Notes: a model not told the origin generated them from the sequence alone. Positions 1-8,639 are shown, numbered from the stretch's first letter. The stretch: DNA of 64,000 bases from Rhodospirillales bacterium (GCA_017644185.1 JAEPMA010000003.1:1-64000), one strand, 5' to 3'. Program-made: numbers and translations.

Positions 1-27
1 CAGAAATTCCTGCTCTTCGTCGGGCAT
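1..27 (-). CDS. possible start of next gene, cut by window edge
   Basis: An ATG with nine open codons (MPDEEQEFL) runs off the left edge, 76 bp downstream of the EEP gene and in the same direction. No clear ribosome binding site is seen. It could be the next gene of the ugp-glpD operon. Too little sequence is present to name it. Confidence 0.25.
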
Positions 28-103
28 GCGCTTGATGGCTCAAGTTTCAGATCGCCGCCAAGATATGCCGAATGAACGAGCTTCGGCAACCGTTCGGCAG
101 GCT

Positions 104-958
104 TTAGCCAATCACCAGCAGGACCGGCTGATGATCGGAGGCATCGGTCTCTTGGTTCACCTGAACATCCTGAACATTATTCACCGGCGCACCGGCCACA
201 AAAAAGAAGTCCCGGCAATGCGGTCCCTGCGGCCACTGCTTGTGATCGAATATTCCACATGTCGGCGCGTGCGGCTTCTCACCATGAACCACCCGCCACG
301 CATCGACGAAACCGGCCCCACCCGGGGCCGACACAGTCAAAGAACGATACACATCATCGTCGGGCGCCGAATTGAAATCCCCGCACAACACCGCATCCAC
401 CGGCCGGGGCGTTGCCGCGTAGGGCCCTTGCGCAGGGGCAAACGCCGCATATCCCTGATTCTCCGCAACCTCGGATTGAATTTCATGGAGCCGCCGGCCT
501 TGGGCGAGGCGCTGCACCTCGGCATGATATTCGAGGTGCGTCGTCACCACCCTGATCGGCCCTAAAGACGCCTGGACGACCGCTTCCAGTGCCTGCCTGG
601 GCATATGCTTGCACTCGGTTTCAGGCGCCGGTTGTGGCAGCTGATGGTTGAAGACCTGCAGTACCGGGAATCGGGACAGGATCATATTTCCGAACTGCCG
701 ACGCTCATCGGGATGCTCGCCTAGACGGTCGATCGCCGCACCAAAATGCGGTTTATATTCGGGAAACAAAGCCGCCAATGCGGCAACCTGGTCCACGCCC
801 TGCCCGCCATCCAGTTCCGGATTAAAGCGCGAAACTTCCTGCAGACAGATCACATCGGCATCCGCCATGGTACGGATAACGTCGGCGATACGGACTAAAT
901 CTACCCGGCCATCGACGCCGAGACCGCACTGAATGTTCCAGGTCAGAACTTTTGTCAT
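104..958 (-). CDS. EEP-family metal-dependent phosphoesterase
   Basis: A 284-residue endonuclease/exonuclease/phosphatase fold hydrolase. The family blocks are intact: WNIQCG (Asn8), LQEVSRF (Glu41), TTHLEYH (His141), GDFN (Asp194, Asn196) and the terminal SDHQP (Asp275, His276). No signal peptide is visible, so it should act in the cytoplasm. It is the last complete gene of the ugpC-B-A-E-glpD-HAD-EEP run and overlaps the HAD gene by 4 bp, so translation is probably coupled. In E. coli the ugp operon ends with the GDPD-type phosphodiesterase UgpQ. Inference: this unrelated EEP protein may fill that role on imported glycerophosphodiesters. Substrate cannot be read from the sequence; a nuclease role is possible but less suited to the context. 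Confidence 0.85.
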   Translation of the reverse strand: MTKVLTWNIQCGLGVDGRVDLVRIADVIRTMADADVICLQEVSRFNPELDGGQGVDQVAALAALFPEYKPHFGAAIDRLGEHPDERRQFGNMILSRFPVLQVFNHQLPQPAPETECKHMPRQALEAVVQASLGPIRVVTTHLEYHAEVQRLAQGRRLHEIQSEVAENQGYAAFAPAQGPYAATPRPVDAVLCGDFNSAPDDDVYRSLTVSAPGGAGFVDAWRVVHGEKPHAPTCGIFDHKQWPQGPHCRDFFFVAGAPVNNVQDVQVNQETDASDHQPVLLVIG

Positions 959-1764
959 GCGCCAGCCCCGGACTTGGCCGCGACAATCATATCGGCGACT
1001 TCGGCGAACCCGTCACCACCGAAACCGTCAGTCACGTAGGTGGGCGGGCTTGTTAGCCGGGATTCGAATTCCCGGACATTGGCAACGCCGACGGAGTTCG
1101 CGAAGAAATCGAACATCGGTCCGTCGTTGGGCGAGTCGCCGGTAAAAACGTATCCGCCCTGATCCGTATCCAAATCGACGCCAAGGCAGTCGGCAGCGAA
1201 TAGTTTCGTCATTGTCAGTTTATCGTAGTTACCGAACCAGCCGTTGACGTGGATCGAGCTGACCTTGGCCGTCGCCCCGGCCTCTGTCAGCAGCGCCACG
1301 ATCATGTCTATGCTCTCAGCACTCAACGGCGGCACGTCCTCGCAGAAATCGACGGCGAGGTCGGTTTCCCGGTAAAGCTGGTCGGCCGAAATCGCCGAGC
1401 CAGGCACGGCCTGAACGATCTGCTCGGCCAATTCCTTTAGCCGCCAGCGCTTCTCGTCACGCACATCATCCGGATCGACATAACGCCGGTCCATGCGCTT
1501 GTTCGTACGGTCGTAGCGAAAGTAAAACGCACCATTTTCACCCACGACCCCATCAACCGGCCACATCCGTGCGATGTGATCGCACCAACCCGCGGGCCGC
1601 CCCGTGATCGGAACCACGGCGACACCAACCTTTTGTAGACGCTCCATCGCGTCATACGCCTTGGCGGTCAGGCGGCCGTCGTTGGTCAGCGTATCGTCGA
1701 TATCGGTGAACACCCCCCTGATGGATTTGAGGTGCTCTTGGGGGAACGAGGCAATCGGCTTCAT
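955..1764 (-). CDS. HAD-IIB sugar-phosphatase-like hydrolase
   Basis: A 269-residue haloacid dehalogenase superfamily phosphatase of the Cof/sucrose-phosphatase/mannosyl-3-phosphoglycerate phosphatase type (HAD-IIB cap). Motif I is FTDIDDTLT (Asp21 nucleophile, Asp23), motif II is PITGRP (Thr54), and motif IV is GDSPNDGPM (Asp210, Asp214); Lys182 fits motif III. Cytoplasmic. It overlaps glpD by 4 bp upstream and the EEP gene by 4 bp downstream. Known relatives remove phosphate from glycosyl-phosphoglycerates, sugar phosphates or polyol phosphates. Inference from context: it dephosphorylates a sugar or polyol phosphate freed from an imported glycerol-phosphate conjugate. Confidence 0.85.
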   Translation of the reverse strand: MKPIASFPQEHLKSIRGVFTDIDDTLTNDGRLTAKAYDAMERLQKVGVAVVPITGRPAGWCDHIARMWPVDGVVGENGAFYFRYDRTNKRMDRRYVDPDDVRDEKRWRLKELAEQIVQAVPGSAISADQLYRETDLAVDFCEDVPPLSAESIDMIVALLTEAGATAKVSSIHVNGWFGNYDKLTMTKLFAADCLGVDLDTDQGGYVFTGDSPNDGPMFDFFANSVGVANVREFESRLTSPPTYVTDGFGGDGFAEVADMIVAAKSGAGA

Positions 1765-3320
1765 AAGGCTTTTTCCGAGGATGACAGTTCTGTGTTTTCG
1801 TGATCAGGACGGGCGTCGAGCCAGCGCTGCAGTTCGTCGGCCATGGTGGCTTCGCCATGCAGTCCCAGCTTGGTCCGGCGCCAGAGGATATCGTCCGCCG
1901 TCACCGCCCATTCGTTGCCGATCAGATAGAGGACCTCGCGCTCGTAAAGACCGGCACCGAAGTGATGTCCGAGGTCTTCGATCCGACGGGCTCCCTGCAG
2001 CAGCACCGACGCGCGGGTCCCGTAGGTATGCACGTAGTGCTGCCGCAGGTTCTCTGGGAGCCAGGGATGCTGTTCCGCGAACGTCCGCGCGAATTCATCG
2101 ATATCGCCATCCGCGACATCGCCGCCGGGAAGTGGGGCAGACGCCGTCCAGGCGGCACCATCGACCCCGAGAGTTTCTGAAATCTTCTCGACCGCCTGCT
2201 CGGCTAATTTTCGATACGTGGTGATCTTGCCGCCGAGTACCGAGAGAACCGGCGCACCCGAAGTGGTTTTCCTAAGATCGAGGCGATAGTCGCGCGTCAC
2301 TTCCTTGGCGTCGTCCGTCCCGCCGCCGAGTAACGGCCGGACACCCGAGAATGAGCGAACAATCGCATTCCTGGACACACGCTCGTTGAAGAACCTGTTC
2401 GCGGTCTCGATCAGATATTCGATCTCTCGCTCAGACGCCTGAACGTCGTCGAGACTGCCGTCGAAATCCTCGTCCGTGGTCCCGATCATCGTGAAATCGC
2501 GCTCGTAGGGGATGGCGAAGACGATGCGCTTGTCCGGGTTCTGGAAGATATAGGCATCGTCGTGGTCGAACATCTTCGGGACAATGATATGACTGCCGCG
2601 CACAAGCCGAAGCGGCGTCACATGTGCCCCTTCGATCACATCCGTCAGGCACTTTTCCGCCCACGGGCCTGCGGCATTGACGACGAGCCGCGCCCTGATG
2701 TCGATCTCGTCACCCGTCCTACGATCCGCGAGTGTCGCCCGCCAGCCTGAACCCGCGGGCTCGGCGCATACGCATTCGGTCCGGGTCAGAATTTTCGCGC
2801 CGCGTTCCGAAGCATCAATAGCGTTCAATACGACGAGTCTCGCATCGTCGACCCAGCAATCAGAATAGTACGCGGCCTTGGTCAGTTCCGGCTTGAGCGG
2901 CCTCCCCTGCGGCGTGTTCTTCAACGAGATCGCCCCCGATCCCGGCAATCGCTTCCGCTTACCTAAGTGATCATAAAGGAACAATCCAAGCCGGATCAGC
3001 CACGCCGGCCTTACACCGGGTGACTGCGGCAGGATAAACCTCAACGGCCAGATAATGTGCGGTGCGTTGCTCAGCAAAACCTCGCGCTCAGACAATGCGG
3101 AGCGGACGAGGCCGAATTCGTAGTGTTCGAGATAGCGCAGCCCACCGTGAATGAGCTTGGTGCTCGCCGACGATGTCCCCCCGGCAAGATCGCCTTTATC
3201 GCAAAGAATGACGCTGAGGCCACGCCCGACGGCGTCCCGCGCGATCCCGGCGCCGTTAATGCCGCCGCCGATCACCAGAACATCGGCATCGAACGCACTA
3301 TCTGGTTTCTTCTCGCCCAT
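1761..3320 (-). CDS. glpD: glycerol-3-phosphate dehydrogenase, FAD-dependent
   Basis: A 519-residue aerobic GlpD-type enzyme oxidising sn-glycerol 3-phosphate to dihydroxyacetone phosphate and passing electrons to quinone at the inner membrane. The N-terminus has the FAD-binding VLVIGGGINGAGIARD block (about residues 14-29), then GGTSSASTKLIHGGLRYLE (48-66), a strong family signature. Length fits the family (about 500). The ATG overlaps the ugpE stop by one base (TAATG), showing translational coupling with the transporter. The pairing of a G3P importer with GlpD argues that the imported solute yields G3P. Confidence 0.96.
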   Translation of the reverse strand: MGEKKPDSAFDADVLVIGGGINGAGIARDAVGRGLSVILCDKGDLAGGTSSASTKLIHGGLRYLEHYEFGLVRSALSEREVLLSNAPHIIWPLRFILPQSPGVRPAWLIRLGLFLYDHLGKRKRLPGSGAISLKNTPQGRPLKPELTKAAYYSDCWVDDARLVVLNAIDASERGAKILTRTECVCAEPAGSGWRATLADRRTGDEIDIRARLVVNAAGPWAEKCLTDVIEGAHVTPLRLVRGSHIIVPKMFDHDDAYIFQNPDKRIVFAIPYERDFTMIGTTDEDFDGSLDDVQASEREIEYLIETANRFFNERVSRNAIVRSFSGVRPLLGGGTDDAKEVTRDYRLDLRKTTSGAPVLSVLGGKITTYRKLAEQAVEKISETLGVDGAAWTASAPLPGGDVADGDIDEFARTFAEQHPWLPENLRQHYVHTYGTRASVLLQGARRIEDLGHHFGAGLYEREVLYLIGNEWAVTADDILWRRTKLGLHGEATMADELQRWLDARPDHENTELSSSEKAL

Positions 3321-4147
3321 TACTTAATTCCCGCGTGCATGAACGACTGCACGAACTGGCGCTGGAACAGCAGGAACGCGATCAATAGGGGCGCAACCGC
3401 CAGCAACGTCCCCGCCGTGATAATCGACCAGTCGACACCGGACTCCGGGGCGCCAAAGATCGCGAGCCCGACCGTTAACGGCCGCGTCGATACCGAATTG
3501 GTGATGACCAGCGGCCACAGGAAGTTGTTCCAGTGATGGCTAACCGACACAAGCCCATAGGCGATGTAGGTCGGGCGCGCCAGTGGGACGTATACCTTCC
3601 AAAGGATCTGCAGGCGCGAACACCCCTCGACCCGGGCCGCGTCCTCAAGTTCCTGCGGGATCGTCTTGAACGTCTGGCGCAGAAGGAAAATGCCGAACGC
3701 GCTCGCCATATAAGGGAGCCCGATACCGGTAATGGTGTCGACGAGGTTGAGTTTGCTCATCGTCACATAGTTCTCGACGATCAGCACTTCCGGCATGATC
3801 ATCAACTGCAACAACACCATCACGAAGGCAATATTCTTCCCCGGGAACTCGAAGCGCGCGAACGCATAAGCCGCAAGCGTACAGAGCACGAACTGTGCCG
3901 CCAGGATCATCGTCACCAGAATGAAGGTGTTCAGGAAGTAGCGCGCAAACGGCGCCTGGTTCCAGGCTGTCTTGAAATTGTCCAAAGTGAGGGGCGCAAG
4001 AAGCTCGAACGTAATTGCGTATTCGCGCGGGTGAAACGCGCTCCAGAACGCGTAAAGAAGCGGCAGGATCCACAACAGCGCCAACGCCCACGCCCCCACG
4101 GTCTCCAGATAATACGTCCAGTGCCGGTTCTGATTGGGTGTGCTCAT
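3320..4147 (-). CDS. ugpE: ABC transporter permease, UgpE-like
   Basis: A 275-residue inner-membrane permease of the MalG/UgpE class with about six hydrophobic segments. The cytoplasmic EAA loop that contacts the ATPase reads EDAARVEGCSRLQI, around residues 190-203. It lies directly after the UgpA-like permease with a 4-bp overlap and directly before glpD. The substrate is assigned from context and from similarity of the set to the glycerol-3-phosphate system; MalG-class permeases for other carbohydrates look alike, so the symbol is provisional. Confidence 0.85.
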   Translation of the reverse strand: MSTPNQNRHWTYYLETVGAWALALLWILPLLYAFWSAFHPREYAITFELLAPLTLDNFKTAWNQAPFARYFLNTFILVTMILAAQFVLCTLAAYAFARFEFPGKNIAFVMVLLQLMIMPEVLIVENYVTMSKLNLVDTITGIGLPYMASAFGIFLLRQTFKTIPQELEDAARVEGCSRLQILWKVYVPLARPTYIAYGLVSVSHHWNNFLWPLVITNSVSTRPLTVGLAIFGAPESGVDWSIITAGTLLAVAPLLIAFLLFQRQFVQSFMHAGIK

Positions 4148-5025
4148 CGGTAGTGCACCCGTTTATCGAGGAAATAGAACTGCCCGACAGCAATCAGCGC
4201 CAGCATCAAAAGCAACACCACAGTCAGCGTCGATGCATACGCCTGATCGAGGAAGCTGAACGCGACTTCATAGATATAATAGAGCAACAGCGAGCTCGCG
4301 TTGTCCGGCCCGCCCTTGGTCAGGATAAACAGATGATCGACGAGTTTGAATGAATTGATCACCGCGTTGATCAGCACGAACAGCGTCGTCGGCATCAAAA
4401 GCGGGAACATGACACGCCTGAAATAATACCAGCGGCTGGCACCTTCGAGCCGTGCCGCTTCTTCCAACTCCGGCGGCAGCGTCTGTAATGCCGCCAGATA
4501 GAAGATCATAAAGAAACCGGCTTCTTTCCAGATCGTGATCGCGATGATGCACCCCAGCACCGTATCCGGATCACCGAGCCAGTTATGGCTGGGCAACCCA
4601 AACACCGCCGAGACCTGATCGAGCAGGCCGATGTCAGGGGTATAGAAAAACAGCCAGATGTTGGCGACCGCAATCATCGGCAGGATGGTGGGCGTGAAGT
4701 ACGCCATTCGGGTGATGGAGCGGAGCGGCAGTTTACCATTGACCCAGACCGCCATCAGGATCGCCAGCGCGATCGAGATCGGGATCGTCCCGACGGCGTA
4801 CATGATGTTATTCCAGGCGACCTTCCAGAACACATCGTCGTCGAGCATGTATGCGAAGTTCTCGAAGCCGACGAACTCGGATGGTTTTAAGGCCGTGCCT
4901 TGAGAGAAGAAACTTTTCGCCAGTGTCGCCACCGCCGGATAGTACGTGAACGCAATCAAGAAGATCGCCGCCGGCATCAGCAGCAACCAACCATAAATAT
5001 AAGACTGCGAAATCCGTCTGCTCAT
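4144..5025 (-). CDS. ugpA: ABC transporter permease, UgpA-like
   Basis: A 293-residue permease of the MalF/UgpA class. It has six predicted membrane helices and the EAA motif EEAARLEGASRWYYF in the last third. It pairs with the next gene (UgpE-like) by an ATGA overlap. The 93-bp gap to ugpB upstream holds a strong GC-rich hairpin, so permease expression is probably lower than binding-protein expression. The name follows from the neighbouring binding protein and glpD. Confidence 0.85.
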   Translation of the reverse strand: MSRRISQSYIYGWLLLMPAAIFLIAFTYYPAVATLAKSFFSQGTALKPSEFVGFENFAYMLDDDVFWKVAWNNIMYAVGTIPISIALAILMAVWVNGKLPLRSITRMAYFTPTILPMIAVANIWLFFYTPDIGLLDQVSAVFGLPSHNWLGDPDTVLGCIIAITIWKEAGFFMIFYLAALQTLPPELEEAARLEGASRWYYFRRVMFPLLMPTTLFVLINAVINSFKLVDHLFILTKGGPDNASSLLLYYIYEVAFSFLDQAYASTLTVVLLLMLALIAVGQFYFLDKRVHYR

Positions 5026-5066
5026 CCGGTGTCACGCAAACTCAAGTGATGAATCAAAAAAACGCA

Positions 5067-5104
5067 CTGCCCGGGGGCCCCCAAATGGGCAGCCCCCGGG
5101 ACAG
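5067..5104 (-). terminator. GC-rich hairpin with T-run after ugpB
   Basis: Read on the minus strand, CCCGGGGGC-type arms (5070-5078 and 5092-5100, 9 bp perfect, extended by CTG/CAG after one bulged base) close a 13-nt loop. A run of seven T follows at 5056-5062. It starts about 15 nt after the ugpB stop and lies before ugpA. Intercistronic hairpins after binding-protein genes commonly stabilise the upstream mRNA or act as partial terminators. Confidence 0.7.
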
Positions 5105-5118
5105 TATAGGCTTAGTCG

Positions 5119-6408
5119 TCAGCGATAACGCTTTAACAGACGGTCGGCCTGCTTCTGGGCATCGCCGAGCGCCTCGGCCGGCGACTTGGAACCGGTCAGC
5201 GCGGCCTGGATGGCGTCATCCAGAAGCTTGCGGACGCGGCCCGTCTGGTAGGTCGAAAGTTCCGCCGTGGCGAATTCGAGTTGGTCGCGGGCAACCGCGG
5301 CCGGCGGGAATTCCTTCACGTAGGCTTTCAGAGCGTCGGTTTCATAGGCATCCGGACGGGTGCCGAGATAACCGGTCTTGATGCTCCACTCGGCCGTACG
5401 CTCGGGCTGGGTCAGGAACTTGATCAACTTGAGTGCGGCGGCTTTCTCTTCATCGGTGCTCTTCTGGAAGATGTAGAAGTTGCCACCACCCGTCGGCGTG
5501 CCGCGGCGCTTCATGGCCGGCAGCATGGCGACACCGAAGTCGAACTTGGCGTTGTTCTTAACGGTCGTCAGGTTCCCCGTCGAGTGCCACATGATCGCGG
5601 TCTTCCCTTCGAGGAAGTTCTGACGCAGCGTGCCCCATTCGATGGTGCCGGACGGCATCACACCGTGTTTCTCACCCAGATCCTTCCAGTATTGAAGCGC
5701 TTCGACGGTCGCAGGCGCATCGAAATGAGTCTGGTTGCCGTCGCCGTTCATGAGGGTCTGGCCGTTCTGCATGGCGAGCGCGCCGAACATCCAGTACGGA
5801 TAGCCCGTCGACGGGATCATCACGCCCCACTGATCGACGTTCCCGCCCGACTTCTTGGTCAGTTTCTTGCCCATCGAGACAAGCTCTTCCCAGGTTGCCG
5901 GCGGCTGTTCCGGATCGAGACCGGCGGCTCGGAAGGCGTCTTTGTTGTAGTACATGACGATCGTCGAACGCTGGAACGGGATGCCCCAGGTTTTGCCCTG
6001 GGTTTTGCCGTTTTCCATCAGCGCCGGATAGAACTTCTCCAGCCACGCCTTGTCTTCGGCACTTTTGACGACGTCGTCAAAAGCGACGATCGCGCCCTGC
6101 TCGATCAGTTCGTAGATATCGATCGAGAACATCACCGACGTTTGTGCCGGCTCACCGCTCTTGAGCGCGGCCAGCGCCTTGATGCGGGCGTCGTTGTAGT
6201 TACCGGCATAGATCGCGTTGACCTTGATGTCCGGGTTCGCTTTTTCGAAGTCGGCGACCAGACCGTCGACGATCTTGGTCAGTGCGCCGCCGACGGCGAC
6301 CGGATAGTACATGGTGAGTTCGATCGCCGAGGCGGTCGAGGTCAGGCCGAGGCTCAGCGCCGCGGCCAAAGCCAGTTGCCCGGCCCTGCGTTTCAGTTTG
6401 GTAAGCAT
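5119..6408 (-). CDS. ugpB: solute-binding protein, UgpB-like (sn-glycerol 3-phosphate)
   Basis: A 429-residue periplasmic binding protein of the family-1 (MalE/UgpB) class. A Sec signal peptide (MLTKLKRRAGQLALAAALSL, cleavage after TASA near residue 28) is followed by the mature start IELTMYYPV. Internal stretches such as GIPFQRSTIVMYYNKDAF and LDPEQPPATWEEL closely follow UgpB. The start at 6408 is chosen because GGAGGA stands about 7 nt before it and the signal peptide then begins at once; an upstream open extension to 6726 would run into ugpC and has no such support. The ligand is inferred: G3P or glycerophosphodiesters. Confidence 0.9.
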   Translation of the reverse strand: MLTKLKRRAGQLALAAALSLGLTSTASAIELTMYYPVAVGGALTKIVDGLVADFEKANPDIKVNAIYAGNYNDARIKALAALKSGEPAQTSVMFSIDIYELIEQGAIVAFDDVVKSAEDKAWLEKFYPALMENGKTQGKTWGIPFQRSTIVMYYNKDAFRAAGLDPEQPPATWEELVSMGKKLTKKSGGNVDQWGVMIPSTGYPYWMFGALAMQNGQTLMNGDGNQTHFDAPATVEALQYWKDLGEKHGVMPSGTIEWGTLRQNFLEGKTAIMWHSTGNLTTVKNNAKFDFGVAMLPAMKRRGTPTGGGNFYIFQKSTDEEKAAALKLIKFLTQPERTAEWSIKTGYLGTRPDAYETDALKAYVKEFPPAAVARDQLEFATAELSTYQTGRVRKLLDDAIQAALTGSKSPAEALGDAQKQADRLLKRYR

Positions 6409-6502
6409 CCCTTGCTCCTCCGTTTTCCAGGTCCTCCGGACATCCGGCGACCCTCCCTGCTCCGCGCCAGGTCCCCCTGGCGCAGGCGTTGCGCATCCGG
6501 CT

Positions 6503-7561
6503 TCAGATCGGCAAAGCGCGGACGTTGTCGTCACGCCGGCCGCTGCCGGCGTCAAATACATGAACGTTCTTCGTGTCCCAGGTGACCCGGGCTTTGACGG
6601 GCTCGGGTATACGGACATGGCCCGGCGTCTGTACGAGGATGCTCTGATCCCCAACGCGCGCCGCAACGATGGTTTCCGACCCCAGATAATCCGCAGATAC
6701 GAGTTCGACTTCGATCCCGCCGGCATCGGTGAACTCCATATGCTCCGGACGAATACCGAAAAGGCAGGCGCCGTTCGTCCCTTCGAGGACCGTCGTACCG
6801 TCGATGGCGGCGCCGCTGTCTACTGCCACGGTCTTCAACAGGTTCATCGGGGGCGTGCCGATGAACGATGCGGCGAAGGCGGTCGCGGGCCTGTCGTAAA
6901 GAACGTCGGGCGCCCCCTCCTGCTCGATCTTCCCGTCATTCAGCAAGATCACCTTATCGCCCATGCTCATCGCTTCAGCCTGATCATGTGTCACGTAGAT
7001 CACGGTCATGCCCAGACGCTGCTGCAGGGCGCGGATTTCGATCCGCATCTCCTGGCGCAGCTTGGCGTCGAGGTTCGAGAGCGGCTCGTCCATCAGGCAG
7101 ATCGGGTTCTCGGCGATGATCGCGCGGGCCAAGGCGACACGCTGGCGCTGACCGCCGGAAAGCTGCGACGGTTTGCGGTCGAGCAGGCCGGAAAGGCCGA
7201 CGATCTCGGCAACCTTAGCAAGACGCGTGGCCATCTCGGCCGGCGGCGTCTTTCGGACCTTGAGCCCGAACAGAATGTTTTCTTCCACGTTCAGATGTGG
7301 GAACAGCGCATAGGACTGAAACACCATCGACAGCTTGCGATCCGCCGCCGGTGTCGACGTCATGTCGTTGCCGCCGATTGACAGCACCCCCTCGCTGACA
7401 TCCTCCAACCCGGCGATCATGCGAAGCGTGGTCGATTTACCGCATCCGGACGGCCCAAGAAGGATGGCGAACGTCCCTTCGTCGACGCGGAACGAAACGT
7501 TGTCGACGCCGATGGCTTCGCCCCAGCGTTTGGTGATGCCGCTCAATTCGATGGTCGACAT
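6503..7561 (-). CDS. ugpC: ABC transporter ATP-binding protein, UgpC-like
   Basis: A 352-residue ATPase of the MalK/UgpC (CUT1) class. Walker A is GPSGCGKST (residues 36-44), the signature is LSGGQRQRVALARA, and Walker B is CLMDEPLSNLDAKL. The C-terminal third is the TOBE/regulatory domain seen in MalK-type proteins. It is the first gene of the operon, with a 94-bp gap to ugpB. The promoter at 7660-7688 is overlaid by a 16-bp inverted repeat, so repression by the adjacent DeoR-family protein is likely. Confidence 0.92.
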   Translation of the reverse strand: MSTIELSGITKRWGEAIGVDNVSFRVDEGTFAILLGPSGCGKSTTLRMIAGLEDVSEGVLSIGGNDMTSTPAADRKLSMVFQSYALFPHLNVEENILFGLKVRKTPPAEMATRLAKVAEIVGLSGLLDRKPSQLSGGQRQRVALARAIIAENPICLMDEPLSNLDAKLRQEMRIEIRALQQRLGMTVIYVTHDQAEAMSMGDKVILLNDGKIEQEGAPDVLYDRPATAFAASFIGTPPMNLLKTVAVDSGAAIDGTTVLEGTNGACLFGIRPEHMEFTDAGGIEVELVSADYLGSETIVAARVGDQSILVQTPGHVRIPEPVKARVTWDTKNVHVFDAGSGRRDDNVRALPI

Positions 7562-7659
7562 AAAAAGGTATGCCTTCGCTTTACTTCGACGTTTCCACAG
7601 GCCGCTTCAATACGGCGCGTTATTGGTACCCGCGATGTGGGACCGTTATATGACTCGAA

Positions 7660-7698
7660 AATGTAAGTTTTCTTACACAAACTGTCAATTTTTATACA
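7660..7698 (-). promoter_or_regulatory. ugpC operon promoter with GlpR-type operator
   Basis: On the minus strand a TTGACA -35 (7683-7688) and a TACATT -10 (7660-7665) are separated by exactly 17 bp. A perfect inverted repeat TGTAAG-N4-CTTACA (7662-7677) covers the -10 and spacer. A second, degenerate copy (7683-7698) starts 21 bp away, two helical turns, and covers the -35. Bound repressor would block polymerase. Confidence 0.75.
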
Positions 7699-7716
7699 TT
7701 CTGTGGATAAGCGGGT

Positions 7717-8532
7717 TCACCCAGCGCTTTTAAGGGGCTTTTCCGTCGCGTCGTCACGCGCCACGAACAGGTCACAGCCGCTCTCATCGATGACACGCTT
7801 GAGACCGGCTGGCGGTTCGCGGTCGGTGAACAGCGCATCGACCTCCGAAACGTGCGCGAACGGCATCATCGCGTCGGTATTGAACTTGGAATGATCGATC
7901 CCCACGAACTTGACCTTGGAGATTTCGAGCGCCGCACGGGACGCCTGCGCATCGCGATAGTGATAGTCCAGCAACTGGCCGTCCTCGGTGAGCGAACCGA
8001 TCCCGAATATCCCGTAGCCGACCCGGAAATTGCGGATGAACTCCGTCGTCGATTCCCCAGTGATGGCGCGGTCGCGGTTCCGGACCAGACCGCCCGTGAG
8101 GATGATTTCGAAGTCGGTGTGCTCGCAAAGCGTTGATACGACTCCGATATGGTTGGTGATGATCCTCAGGCCCTCGTGGCCGATGAGGGCATCGGCAACC
8201 GCTTCCATGGTCGTCCCGATGTCGATGAAGACGGACGCGCCGTTGGGGATCTGCTTGGCGATCTCCTGCCCGATCAAGGCTTTCTCGGCGGCATTGCGGA
8301 TTTTCCGGTTGGAGTACGCGAGTGTATCGGTCCCCGGCGGCAGCCCTGCGCCCCCGTGATGGCGCTGAACGAGATTCTGCTCGGCAAGAAAGATGATGTC
8401 GCGTCGGACGGTCTGTTGAGAGACCCCGAAACGCTCCGCCAGCATATCGATGGAGACGTAGCCGCGGTCGCGGACGAGGCCGATGATTTCCTGCTGCCGG
8501 TCGCTGATACCGGATCGCGTGATCTCTGCCAC
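7717..8532 (-). CDS. glpR: DeoR-family repressor, GlpR-like
   Basis: A 271-residue regulator. It has an N-terminal winged helix-turn-helix (VSIDMLAERFGVSQQTVRRD, about residues 26-45) and a C-terminal sugar-phosphate sensor domain of the DeoR type (GASVFIDIGTTMEAVADAL). The start is GTG at 8532 with GAGG about 6 nt upstream. It sits just upstream of ugpC on the same strand, separated by the operator-bearing promoter. The known role of this family is to repress until a phosphorylated substrate (G3P for GlpR) binds. A matching inverted repeat in front of this gene suggests autoregulation. Confidence 0.85.
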   Translation of the reverse strand: MAEITRSGISDRQQEIIGLVRDRGYVSIDMLAERFGVSQQTVRRDIIFLAEQNLVQRHHGGAGLPPGTDTLAYSNRKIRNAAEKALIGQEIAKQIPNGASVFIDIGTTMEAVADALIGHEGLRIITNHIGVVSTLCEHTDFEIILTGGLVRNRDRAITGESTTEFIRNFRVGYGIFGIGSLTEDGQLLDYHYRDAQASRAALEISKVKFVGIDHSKFNTDAMMPFAHVSEVDALFTDREPPAGLKRVIDESGCDLFVARDDATEKPLKSAG

Positions 8533-8587
8533 CGTCGCCTCGCCTGTTCAGATTACCCGTCGGCGCAGGATAGAGAGCACGATTCCG

Positions 8588-8605
8588 AATGTAAATTAGT
8601 TTACA
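8588..8605 (-). promoter_or_regulatory. GlpR-type operator and -10 before the regulator gene
   Basis: A perfect inverted repeat TGTAAA-N4-TTTACA (8590-8605) stands 58 bp before the regulator start. On the minus strand its right end runs into TACATT (8588-8593), the same -10 sequence and overlap geometry as at the ugpC promoter. This points to one regulator acting on both. Confidence 0.7.
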
Positions 8606-8639
8606 AAAACTTCACGGTTCGACCGAAAGGCGTCACTGG

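Noticed and set aside
76-103. Direct repeat TTCGGCA at the left end as a regulatory site
   Set aside because: Two 7-mers in a GC-rich gap without symmetry or promoter context; likely chance.
5281-6585. Long plus-strand open frame (434 codons) opposite ugpB
   Set aside because: Composition is Arg/His/Gly-rich with no family signature; it mirrors the high-GC third-codon pattern of ugpB on the other strand.
6409-6726. N-terminal extension of ugpB
   Set aside because: Overlaps ugpC by over 220 bp, has no homology, and the inner start has a strong Shine-Dalgarno and signal peptide.
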